Below, piece after piece: positions 8,831-19,000 of a stretch of 64,000 nt of DNA. Where the stretch lies: positions 1 to 64,000 of the forward strand of contig NZ_JAOYOD010000001.1 in assembly GCF_025833875.1 (NCBI RefSeq), in the 5' to 3' direction. The stretch's first letter is position 1; each line of letters begins with the position of its first letter. Both the position numbers and the translations under genes were made by a program. This stretch comes from Reichenbachiella ulvae (lineage in GTDB: Bacteria; Bacteroidota; Bacteroidia; Cytophagales; Cyclobacteriaceae). Below the pieces are notes generated by a model. The model did no database searches and had not been told where the DNA came from. It saw only the letters and a list, made by a program, of their open reading frames with translations.

Positions 8831-9565
8831 ATGATGAATACTGTATTGTTAATTGGAGCCACTAGTGATGTGGCTAAGGCAGCAGCTCGTAGATATGCCA
8901 AAGTTGGAACTAATCTGATTCTTACCTCCAGGCGAATTGTAGAGCTAGAGAATTTTGCTGCAGATTTACAAATTCGATATGATGTAAAGGTTAAGTTACT
9001 TTCATTGGATTTGAGTGAGTTTGATTCTCATGAACAATTCATGAAGGACCTTGGCTCAGTACCGGCTACATCTGTGGTATTCGCTGGATATCTGGGAGAT
9101 CAAATAGAGGCTCAAAATCATTGGGGGGAATGTCAAAATATTATTAACAGCAATTACACTGGGGTTATTTCAATTTGTAACCAATTGGCTAATCAGTTGG
9201 AAGAAAAGGGGAGTGGTGTGTTGGCTGTATTTAGCTCGGTGGCAGGAGATAGAGGCAGAAAGAGCAATTATTTATATGGAAGCGCTAAAGCTGGTTTAAC
9301 TGCCTATTTATCTGGATTAAGAAATCGTTTTGGAAAAACAGGAATTCATGTTATGACGGTAAAGCCGGGTTTTATGGATACTAAAATGACGGCTGATCTT
9401 GATTTGCCAGCTTTATTGACTGCCTCTCCAGATTACGTTGCTGAAACTATCATTAAGGCCATTAAAAAGAAAAAAAATACAGTCTATGTCAAATGGGTTT
9501 GGAGATACGTCATGTTGATCATACGAAATATCCCCGAACCCATTTTTAAAAAACTAAACCTTTAA
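8831..9565 (+). CDS. Short-chain dehydrogenase, DprE2-like (polyprenylphospho-2-ketopentose reductase)
   Basis: A 244-residue SDR. A Rossmann nucleotide loop (LIGATSDVAKA) lies at the N terminus, and the catalytic set is a Ser in SSVAGDRGR and Tyr/Lys in YLYGSAKAG. The end, RYVMLIIRNIPEPIFKKLNL, resembles the C terminus I recall for mycobacterial DprE2, which with the FAD enzyme DprE1 epimerises decaprenylphosphoryl-ribose to -arabinose. I chose the ATG at 8831 because it sits directly before the nucleotide loop and follows an A-rich stretch; a TTG at 8768 would add 21 residues and the ATG at 8834 is equally possible. No DprE1 gene is in the window. The stop codon abuts that of the convergent giant esterase gene with no base between. 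Confidence 0.8.
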   Translation: MMNTVLLIGATSDVAKAAARRYAKVGTNLILTSRRIVELENFAADLQIRYDVKVKLLSLDLSEFDSHEQFMKDLGSVPATSVVFAGYLGDQIEAQNHWGECQNIINSNYTGVISICNQLANQLEEKGSGVLAVFSSVAGDRGRKSNYLYGSAKAGLTAYLSGLRNRFGKTGIHVMTVKPGFMDTKMTADLDLPALLTASPDYVAETIIKAIKKKKNTVYVKWVWRYVMLIIRNIPEPIFKKLNL

Positions 9566-12500
9566 TCATCGTTTGATGATTTGTCTGACATAAACTTCAG
9601 AAATAGAGTTGATATGTAGGATGTAGGTTCCAGAACCGACATCTGACATATCCAAATCTATATCCTTGCCACTTTTTATAGCTTCATAAATCGTTTTACC
9701 AGCTAGATCATATAATTTGATCTTAGCCCAATCTACATTTTGCTTCATGTCTATTTTTAGATATTCTGCAAAAGGTACAGGATATATCTGGATATCAGAC
9801 TCATCAATTAGATTGGTTATTTGGCTTTGGTTTGTTCTTGCTCCATTATCTGATGGGGCATATTCTATTACTACCAAAGCATTCAAATAGGCCCATTGAG
9901 GAAGCTCTTGAAACTGTATTTCTATGGATCCATTGATAGGAGTAACCTTTTCGAAAATAACAATTTCCGAATTGTTATTTACACTTTCTACATCCTGTGT
10001 TTCATTGTTGTTGATAGTAAATCTAGTGATTCTGCTACCAGTACCAGATCTCCCAGCCAACAAATGGATCGTATACTCATGATCATTATCTAAATTAGAT
10101 AATTCAACAATTCCAGTTCCACTTGAATAGGCAGCGTATTGTATTACTTGATTTGGATAAATACCTCCATTGAGACTTGAACCATTGCTAGCCACGTTGT
10201 TAATGATAGAGCCATTCCCATTATAGGCTATGAAAGTCATACTTGTAGTATTACCGGCCGTGTCTAATAAGTTATTGAAAGCCCTTGATCCGCTGATGCC
10301 TGAAAGGTTTGCGTTATTCCAATTAGGCACACTCAAACTGTTCGAATTACTCATGTTAATCTGAACTTTCGATAATACGATTGGTCCAGATGTAGAGGTG
10401 TTTGTGTAGCTTATTACTTCAGAAGGATTAGATTTATTAGATGCCGAATCAACAGCAATAACATAAAAGTAACTGGTGTCAAATGGAATGTTGTTAATTG
10501 AATAATTAGTTTCATAAAGTGTATGTATCAAAGAATAATCTAAATTATTTGTGCTTTGATAAATCCAATATTCATAAACGTCATCGCTAATTGAGTTATT
10601 CCATGATAAATCGATATTACCTTGACCTGATTCTGTGAGACTAAAGTTAGTAATCGCTTCAGGAGCCGTAATGTCAGGAATTTGAATAATTATTTCTTCT
10701 GAAAGATCAGATTCAATCCCAATCTCATTGATGCTGGATACCCTATATTGATATGTGTTTTTTTCAAATAGTCCAATGTCGGTAAAGCTAGGTGTGTCAA
10801 CTGTAGTGTAGGGTGTTGAATAATCGGGGAACTTGTACACATTAAAAGAGCTAGCCTCAGAAGTCCATTCGAAACTTAATGTAGACCCAGTGATTTCGGT
10901 AACAATCAGATTAGTAACAGAATCAACTGGTATTATGAATTCTTCAGATGGTTTTCTTTCAATAATGATACCATTGATAAACCCTGCCCCATACCAGGGG
11001 GCTTTGAACTCAATTTCAATTATATTATTAGCATCTGGTATTAGTCCATTGATTTCTATTACTTCTGAGCCATTGTTGTTTCCACTATTTACTCCTTCGA
11101 TTTGATCTTGACACCAAGCACCAGTTCGTCTATTATCTTGGAAAGTCGAAACACTACTTAATATTTGAATATTATAGGTCGCATGGGGAATCAGGTTTTT
11201 TAAACTTAATACCGGAGGTGTTAAATTTGAATTTCTAATTTGCCAATTCCCTTCCATAACAGATTCTGGATATGAACTGCCCGAGCTATAGCCATTGGTT
11301 CCTGCGCCATAAAAATCATTGATGATTTCTATTTCTACCCCAGCTGGATTCCCAACAGTGTCTTGCAATATCAGCGTCTCTCCGGCTATTGGAGAACTTG
11401 GATTCCAGTTGTTCCATTGCGAATTATTTGTGTGACTAGGACCTAAATTAACTTTAATAATCTGATCCGTTTCTAAAATATCCAAGGGCTTCTCAACGGA
11501 TAGCGTGTTGCTATATGTTGAGTAGGTGTCATCATCAAATTTGACTCTTGCGCGATAGTAGTAAACCTGATCATCTAATCTTTGTTGCGTTTCCCCATCT
11601 AATAATAGATTAGAATCAATAACTGCAAACCCGCTTGTTGGTGAAATTGATGATCTTTCTAATTCAATTGTAGAAATATTTTCAGCTGTAAAAAACTCAG
11701 TCATTTTTTTTATGAGTTCATCGAAAATCACCTCATGACCAGCGCCATTTAAATGAATATTGTCTCCTGACGCATATTCTGGTTTCGCTTTGGCCCTGTC
11801 ATCGCCTGAGAGTGTTATCGATAACTTTTCAAGAGTTTTGACCAATAGCATACTATCGATGTTTTGTGCCAATAGTTCGGCACTTTCAATTAAGCGCTGT
11901 CTGGCTGTTAGGTCAAATCCATCTCTGGGGTTGGTGTCCTGAACAAAAACATAAGCTCCATTTTCATTTGCTCTTTCAATGATTGAAAGTATGTTTTCAA
12001 CGAATTGAGGTGCAGAGTTGACCCCATTCTGTTGGTCATTGCTCGGCAGAGAAATGAATACAATGTCTGGTCTCATGGACATTACTGCATCTATATTGTA
12101 ATGATGCCTAGTGATGCTACTGCCTGATTCGTCTGGTAAGAACATATCACTTCTCCATCCACCAGTTGCCATTTCAGACCACTTTGGATTGCTCGTATTG
12201 TTAGTTAGCCAATTATCTATTCTGTTCTTTAGTTTTTCTGGTTCGGTATTAGGCCCCGTGCCATTGAGTGTACTACTGCCAATACCCACCACAAAAGGAC
12301 TCTCATACAAGACTGAACTATCGTTGATTTTTGGTATCAGTTGATAGCTACCATCAGCATTGTATTTAATAGTCAACAATGGATAAGCTTGATTGGAAGA
12401 AAGGGTGCTGGTAGAAACCAATGAAAGCTGATCTGTTAAATTTTCAACGGTATCTCTGGCAGCTAGATAAATATCGTAATTACTACCAGAGGATAAATTA

Positions 12501-15500
12501 TCTATAAGGATTTCTGAACTGCCATCTGTATTTTTAATCAAAGTCGGATTGGAAATCACCTCCGATAAAGAAGGGGTTGGGCTTCCAGCTGTCAAAACTT
12601 GAATTATTATTTCACCGGGCTCATTTAATTGTACCGTCATGGTTACTTCGTCCTTTCCGACAGATTCTACTTTAGGTTCCTGTAAATAAATGGGAGCAAA
12701 GCTATCTTCAAGAGTAATATTGAAAGCTGGAGTAGAAGTTGAAATATTTGCCGAAGAATCGACTGAATAGGCTCTATAAGTGTAGGGAATATAAAGTTGT
12801 ACTGATGAATCAATAAAGAATGTGTCGGTGACAAATACTGACATATTAACATTTTCATTTGAATCTGACCGTTCCAATTGAAAACCTGAAAAATCACTCT
12901 CTAAATTCTCTTTTGACCATGTTACAATTACCGATAAAGAATCCTGAATGGCTGAAATGTTCGAAGGTGGAGTGGGTGCAATTGTGTCTGGAATAGACAG
13001 TGTTCTTGCAGATAAAACAGTACTGAAACTTTCGTTTAATGCACTGTCTAAAGCAGATACCACAAAATAGTATTCTGAATCAGAACTTAAGGAATTGATG
13101 TTTGATACAGTGTCATTTGCTGATAATATTTCAATAAGCGTGCTTTCGCTTGGACTAAACTCGAAAATGGTACTGGAATAGATCTTATAAGAATATAAAT
13201 CTGGGTCAGGTACTGAGTTCCATCCAATAGTGATTTTGTCTATGTCTATTTCGGAGATGAAGGCCGTTGGTACAGATGGAGCGACTATATCTGGTGTAGT
13301 AAAACTGATTACTTCAGAAAAATCTGAATAGTTACCGCTACTATCTTGTGCTATGATACTATAATACCAGGTAGTTTTGCTATTCTGGATATCAATAGTA
13401 AAATTGGAATTAGGGGTGGATGCGAACGCTGCAGTACTTGGAAGCGATTCGAGATTAGTTGATCTGAAGATCAGGTAATTCATTAAATCTTCATCAGAAA
13501 CTGGATCCCAATTAAGAACAATAGAGTCAGGATAATAGGGAGTTGCATAAAAATTCTGTACTTGAGCAGGAGCAATAGTGTCTGCAGGAGTCGGTTTTAT
13601 AGATTCGCTGAGATCTGATTCATTGCCATATTGATCCACCTCGGAGATGAAATAAAATTTGGTCCTATCAATGATAATTATGCTGCTGTCCTCTATACCT
13701 ATTTGCTCAATCTGAGAAGAGTTTGAGATGGAGTTCTCGGATGAATAAAGATTAAATGTTTTGATTTTATTAAGTGAGGTACTTGACCAGAAAATTTCTG
13801 CCTTATCTTGAAAATTCTCAAACCCAGTGAAAATAGGAGTAGCTGGCTTAGTCGTGTCTGAGGACACTAAACTTACATATTCCTCCATGATCAAGGCGTT
13901 TAAGTAACCCCATGTACCTGTTCCGGTAAAGGTAATGTCTATTTGTCCATTTTCATTTGGGCTGACTTTATCAAAAGTTACAGTTTCGGTTTTATTATTG
14001 ACACATTCTAATACTTGACTCTGGCCATTCACGTTGTAGTTTGTAGGTCTGCTACCACTACCACTTCTTCCTCCATGAATAGTAATGGTATAAAAGTGTT
14101 CTACATCGAGATCTTGTAGCTGAACCATACCAGTTGTCGAGGTATAGGCAGCATATCTAAGTACATTGTTTGGGTAAATCCCATTATTTAGTGCACTGCT
14201 ATTGTCCGCAACAGAGTTGATTACAGAATTGTTTACTTTATGGAATGCGTGAAGGTCTATTGGTGTATTTTCTCCATTTGTATCTTCGAGATCTGAAAAG
14301 GTGATAGTATTATTGAACCCTTTAAGATTTACATTGTTCCAATTTGCTACGCTTACTGAATTCGAATTGCTGATATTAATATTGATAGTTTTATCAGGAG
14401 TGAGACCAGTTCCTGATTGTAGAGTGCTGAATGGAAATTCAGAAACAATATGCTGTGAATTTCCAACAAAATCCGTAGCAGCCAAATACAAAAAGTAATT
14501 TTTGTCTTCACTTAGACCGGCAAGTTCAAATCCACCATCCTCACTTTGGATTTCGTTTGCCAGTATTGATTCTGGGTGATGCGCCAATTCTGAATAAGTT
14601 AAATCAGTTTGTTGACCAAGGAATAAGGCCCATCTAAGATAACCAGGTTCATCAGTTTCAAAGGTTACCTCTAAACTAGTGCTCGAAACAGTTAAGTTGG
14701 GTTGCTCAGTAAAAAAAGGAGCGTCAGTATCAGGTATAGGAGCTGGAGTTGTGAAGGTAAAGGATGAAATCTCTGTTTGTAAATTTGGGGTAGCCGCGTT
14801 GTCTCTTGCAATAAAGTATAGAGTATAGGACTGATCAGGCAAAAGAGATCCAAAACTAATGGAGGGAGCCAGACCATTTACTGTTCCAACTCGATCAAAC
14901 ATGCCTTGATTGCCATCAAGTAAATTTTCAGTTGATGGGGTTAATAACGAATCCTGAGAAAACCCATAGAATAAATAGGATAGTTCGTTGAATTCAACCT
15001 GGACTGTGGCGGATGTCTGATCTATCGAATTAAGATTGATACTCTCTGTAACTGGCGGGTCAAAATCATCGGTAGCTAGTTGATATTGAAGTAGCCATTC
15101 ATATATATTGTTGGCTCCCGTAGTATTGTTGTAGACATATCCTCTTAATGGATCATGATCATATCCATTCACCAAGTCCAGCACCGGCGATACGGGAGCA
15201 GATGGGCTACAATCATTGATAGCACTAATCAAATTAGCGGATTGATAATATGGTACTACTGAATCCTGATTGCCGTGCCACAACCTCAGAATATGATCCT
15301 TAAGCTGACAAGGGTAGGGAGCATTAATCAAGTTATATCCATAGGTGGACGTCCAATTGGATAATCCAGCCACTACAGCAGTTGCACGAATTTTGTTTGG
15401 ATAATTAAGAAGGTATCTATAGGAATCACCACCTCCCGAAGAGTATCCCGTTAGAAAAACATTAGAAGGGTGAATTGATAATTCAGATACTACATGATCA

Positions 15501-15898
15501 ATTAACTGATCAATAATTTCTAAATTCCAGCTAGGATATTGGGTTCCACCTATCCAAGCTTTTTGATGTGGAGATACAACAATGAAGGGGAAATCCTGGC
15601 CTTGGTTGGCCAGATAAGCTATTGATCCTTCTCCATCATTACCTAGCATGCGGCTTACATTACCTCCTCTTTCCGCATTGCCGTGAAGCGCGATGAGCAG
15701 CGGTTTGTTTTGGTGCGAATCGTAATCTTCCGGATAATAAATGTAGTATTCAGTTGTTCCACCATTGTTCACCGAATGTCTCATGGTATTGAGATACTGG
15801 TTTCCCCCTAATTGGGCAAATGTAGAGGTCGTGAAAATGAAAAGGGTATAGAATAATACTACCGAAACCAAACGGTTTCGTTGGGTAAACAGGGACAT
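9566..15898 (-). CDS. Giant T9SS-secreted protein with two esterase domains (CE1-like and SGNH), FN3 and malectin-like modules
   Basis: A 2110-residue protein. It has a signal peptide (ends TFAQ), then an alpha/beta hydrolase of the PHB-depolymerase/feruloyl-esterase (CE1) type (about 30-270) with nucleophile Ser153 in GYSSG, an Asp in HGNQDSVVP and a His in NGYDHDP. FN3-like and malectin-like modules follow. A second hydrolase of SGNH/GDSL type lies at about 1195-1400, with blocks GIGSSTLNG, SLPSND and DNIHLNGAGH. More malectin-like modules come at about 1480-1640 and 1840-2010; the first and last of these share an NSNSxSVxNWNN motif. A T9SS domain (about 2028-2110, IYPVPF to RQIIKR) ends the protein. 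It probably removes acyl groups from a polysaccharide outside the cell; the lectin modules would hold the substrate. The SGNH nucleophile is in a GSS rather than a GDS context. Confidence 0.85.
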   Translation of the reverse strand: MSLFTQRNRLVSVVLFYTLFIFTTSTFAQLGGNQYLNTMRHSVNNGGTTEYYIYYPEDYDSHQNKPLLIALHGNAERGGNVSRMLGNDGEGSIAYLANQGQDFPFIVVSPHQKAWIGGTQYPSWNLEIIDQLIDHVVSELSIHPSNVFLTGYSSGGGDSYRYLLNYPNKIRATAVVAGLSNWTSTYGYNLINAPYPCQLKDHILRLWHGNQDSVVPYYQSANLISAINDCSPSAPVSPVLDLVNGYDHDPLRGYVYNNTTGANNIYEWLLQYQLATDDFDPPVTESINLNSIDQTSATVQVEFNELSYLFYGFSQDSLLTPSTENLLDGNQGMFDRVGTVNGLAPSISFGSLLPDQSYTLYFIARDNAATPNLQTEISSFTFTTPAPIPDTDAPFFTEQPNLTVSSTSLEVTFETDEPGYLRWALFLGQQTDLTYSELAHHPESILANEIQSEDGGFELAGLSEDKNYFLYLAATDFVGNSQHIVSEFPFSTLQSGTGLTPDKTININISNSNSVSVANWNNVNLKGFNNTITFSDLEDTNGENTPIDLHAFHKVNNSVINSVADNSSALNNGIYPNNVLRYAAYTSTTGMVQLQDLDVEHFYTITIHGGRSGSGSRPTNYNVNGQSQVLECVNNKTETVTFDKVSPNENGQIDITFTGTGTWGYLNALIMEEYVSLVSSDTTKPATPIFTGFENFQDKAEIFWSSTSLNKIKTFNLYSSENSISNSSQIEQIGIEDSSIIIIDRTKFYFISEVDQYGNESDLSESIKPTPADTIAPAQVQNFYATPYYPDSIVLNWDPVSDEDLMNYLIFRSTNLESLPSTAAFASTPNSNFTIDIQNSKTTWYYSIIAQDSSGNYSDFSEVISFTTPDIVAPSVPTAFISEIDIDKITIGWNSVPDPDLYSYKIYSSTIFEFSPSESTLIEILSANDTVSNINSLSSDSEYYFVVSALDSALNESFSTVLSARTLSIPDTIAPTPPSNISAIQDSLSVIVTWSKENLESDFSGFQLERSDSNENVNMSVFVTDTFFIDSSVQLYIPYTYRAYSVDSSANISTSTPAFNITLEDSFAPIYLQEPKVESVGKDEVTMTVQLNEPGEIIIQVLTAGSPTPSLSEVISNPTLIKNTDGSSEILIDNLSSGSNYDIYLAARDTVENLTDQLSLVSTSTLSSNQAYPLLTIKYNADGSYQLIPKINDSSVLYESPFVVGIGSSTLNGTGPNTEPEKLKNRIDNWLTNNTSNPKWSEMATGGWRSDMFLPDESGSSITRHHYNIDAVMSMRPDIVFISLPSNDQQNGVNSAPQFVENILSIIERANENGAYVFVQDTNPRDGFDLTARQRLIESAELLAQNIDSMLLVKTLEKLSITLSGDDRAKAKPEYASGDNIHLNGAGHEVIFDELIKKMTEFFTAENISTIELERSSISPTSGFAVIDSNLLLDGETQQRLDDQVYYYRARVKFDDDTYSTYSNTLSVEKPLDILETDQIIKVNLGPSHTNNSQWNNWNPSSPIAGETLILQDTVGNPAGVEIEIINDFYGAGTNGYSSGSSYPESVMEGNWQIRNSNLTPPVLSLKNLIPHATYNIQILSSVSTFQDNRRTGAWCQDQIEGVNSGNNNGSEVIEINGLIPDANNIIEIEFKAPWYGAGFINGIIIERKPSEEFIIPVDSVTNLIVTEITGSTLSFEWTSEASSFNVYKFPDYSTPYTTVDTPSFTDIGLFEKNTYQYRVSSINEIGIESDLSEEIIIQIPDITAPEAITNFSLTESGQGNIDLSWNNSISDDVYEYWIYQSTNNLDYSLIHTLYETNYSINNIPFDTSYFYVIAVDSASNKSNPSEVISYTNTSTSGPIVLSKVQINMSNSNSLSVPNWNNANLSGISGSRAFNNLLDTAGNTTSMTFIAYNGNGSIINNVASNGSSLNGGIYPNQVIQYAAYSSGTGIVELSNLDNDHEYTIHLLAGRSGTGSRITRFTINNNETQDVESVNNNSEIVIFEKVTPINGSIEIQFQELPQWAYLNALVVIEYAPSDNGARTNQSQITNLIDESDIQIYPVPFAEYLKIDMKQNVDWAKIKLYDLAGKTIYEAIKSGKDIDLDMSDVGSGTYILHINSISEVYVRQIIKR

Positions 15899-15924
15899 AA
15901 GTTTAATATTAGGTAGACTAAATT

Positions 15925-15932
15925 CAAAATTA
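15925..15932 (-). promoter_or_regulatory. Candidate -7 box for the giant esterase gene
   Basis: The sequence on the minus strand is TAATTTTG, a full match to the Bacteroidota TAnnTTTG element, 27 bases before the start codon. No TTG or TTTG sits at the expected distance of about 19 bases upstream, so this is weak support only. Confidence 0.3.
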
Positions 15933-16065
15933 AACCGAATTTCTAAGAGATAGAAAATCAGTAAGCTGTATTTTAACAGATTAACTTAATCATAACACAA
16001 GAAGAGTCTGTTATTGGGCATAGATGAGATGTCATTAATTAGACACTTCTGGGTATCAATAGGGC

Positions 16066-19000
16066 TTATTTATTGATAACAATTTTGCGTTGCACTTGAT
16101 AAGTCTCTGTGCTAATTGTAATCAAATACAGACCTGAAGGAAGATGCTGAGTATTCAAAGAATACTGATTATTGTTCTGTGAAACGGGTAACTTAATTTG
16201 CTTACCTGCTAAATCTTGAAAAACAATATTCACGTAATTTGAGCTTCTAATCGCAACATTAATATTGTTTTTGGCTGGGTTAGGGAATAACTCTATAAAT
16301 GGGGTGAGATAAATACTCTTGGTATCAGAAAAAGAGAATGACCCATCAAAATCTGTTTGTTTTATCCTATAGTAATTGGTTCCTTGATTTGGATGCAAGT
16401 CTTGAATAGAATATCGCAGCTCCTGATTGCTGTTTCCAGCTCCATTGACTCTTTGTATAGATATCCAATTTCTTTGGTCACTAGATCGTTCAATTTCGAA
16501 ATAGTTATTTTCTATTTCAGAGCTTGTAATCCAATCAATAACTACAGTTTGATTGATAAGTTCTAATGAGAAATCACTGAATACAACTGGCAGTGGTGAA
16601 TTAGTCATGTCAATTGTAGCAATAGTGAAATTGTCACCATCATCAAGGTTAACACCAGAAAACTGGTAAAGACCTGCACTTGGATTAGTTGCACCACTAA
16701 TGATTCCAGATCCTGCGACCGTTTCATCATTGAATAAACCATCTTGATCCTGATCAATTAATAGCCTCAAATCTGATGTGTTTACGGGAAGAAGCCCACT
16801 CAAATCAAAGGTGACGTCCACATTTCCATTATCATTCTGAATTTCAATATGCCATGTTCTAGCAACTCTACCTTCTAGTCCTTCTCCACCTGGAAAATCA
16901 GTTTCATCTTTTGATTCCATCACATCATTATCGTTGCCCCAGATGTAAAATACTCGGTCTGTAGAAAATCCGCTTGACTTTTCTATGATCACTCGAGAGT
17001 CAGAGTTGGCTGACCTTGAAGACCTTTGGTCCAAATCTGAAAAATCATCTCGGCCAATACCGGCTATGTCATTGCTATAAGTTGAAAATGTGGTGGCATC
17101 CCAAATAGTAGTGGTTTGCGAATCGTAATAATCTGATGGAGAGCTTTGGTCAATAGTTAGGCCATATTTCAATGCCAGATAGGATTCAACCTGACGTTGG
17201 TCATTGGTCGATAATTTTTGATTGTAAGCTATGACCTCAGCAATGTCTCCTTGCCATTCGTCGTTTTCTTGTCTGCCTATACCAAATGCACTCCAATCTC
17301 CAACTGTATTGTTATAAACTTGGGCTACACTTGCAGACAATCCATTAATCAATTGACCACTAGTTCCGGCCCCATCAGCGAAATTGTTTAATAGGTAAGG
17401 AGTATTAGTAGTAAGAATGGTAGTTGTTGGATAATCTACTATTGTAGCATCATTTTGAATTACCCTACCTGAAAGCTCTCCATTTTCTGTGATCCACATT
17501 CCAATGTTTTGTGAACTTGAAAATGAGGTAGCGGAGCCTTGGATTATCCCATTGTTTTCTGAGGTAGCGCTAAATGCACTGGCACTTGCAACAGCAAATA
17601 TATCAAAAGAGCTATTGGTTCCGTCATCTACGGTCGTTGTGAATAAATCTTCTGTACCACTGTATCTTAACGCTGGATTAGAATTGATTGCATTTTCAGT
17701 GTAACTGGGGCCTGTGCCAGTTGAAGCAGCATCATCTTCATTAGAACTTTGATCTGACCATGTGGTGACTGGTGATGAACCAATCACCCCTTCGTTGGCT
17801 TTGAACCAGACAGCGAGATTACTACTTATACCTCCTGGACCATGAGCCGCGATTTGGGTTCCCAATGTAATTACTTCCCCATCATTGATAGTGATATTGT
17901 CGAAATAAACGGTCTTTTCTGTATTATCTGAACTGCTGGCGCCAATTCTTCTTACAAATCCAGTAGTGAAATCTCCATCTCCATCTTCGTCTATCATCAG
18001 TTCCATCTGATTGTTAAATGTAACCCCAGTAGCATTGTCCAAATCGATGAGTAGATCTAGTGTTTCACTGAAATTTGTAATGTCTAATTTGAATTCAATA
18101 CCTAGTCTTGAAGTAACGATTCCTGATGTTGGGATTTCTGTGGCAGATTCGGTTAACGCTTGTCCATTGTGTCCCAGAATAATGGATGATTGATTTTGAG
18201 CAAATGTTTCAGGGGTCGTGATATCTCCTCTTGCAACCGTAAAGGAATTGTTTCCGACCTGAAGAGTCGACTTCCCTTGGTTTAATCCAGATGCATCATC
18301 CCGAGCGATCCCAATTAACCCATTGTCATAACCAGAATTAGTAGTAGCATCCCAAATCACAGTTCCGTTTGAATTGACATAGTCAGTGGGAGAACTTTGG
18401 TCCAGAGCAATTCCATATTTGATGGCAAGGTAAGATTCTATCTGTTTTATTTCTGCGTCGCTCAGACTTTCGTTGTAAATGATGGCTTCACTGATGTAGC
18501 CATTAAGAACATTCGCATTTTGACTGTTGAATGTACCTAGGTTTATTCCTCCATTGTCTGAGAATGGTTGTTGAGATGAGGAAGGACTAGTTACTGATTG
18601 AAGTCCGTTGATATTGATAATGTTGTTAAGTGAACCATTGAAGCCATATCTAACGGCAATTAGTACTGGTTCATTGGCTGTAACTGTGCCTCCAGAATAG
18701 AAATTGGTGTTTCCTTGATATATAGTTGGGGTACTACTCCCATTAAAATAGATGGCATGACTACTGCCCACATCATCCGCCGACACTAAGTTGTTGGCTC
18801 CTGTTGTATTGTGCAAAACTGCCACAACTAATTTGGTGTAATCAGAACTTGTTCCGATCGTTCCTATTTGATCGGTTGTGAAGAAGTCACCAGTGCCGTC
18901 AAAATCCACAGATGGGTTGTAGTTGATGTTATCAGTAGAGTTGTCCACATAGGCTGGATCTCCACTAGGAGTAGCCGTAGCACTCAGATTACTTTGTCCT

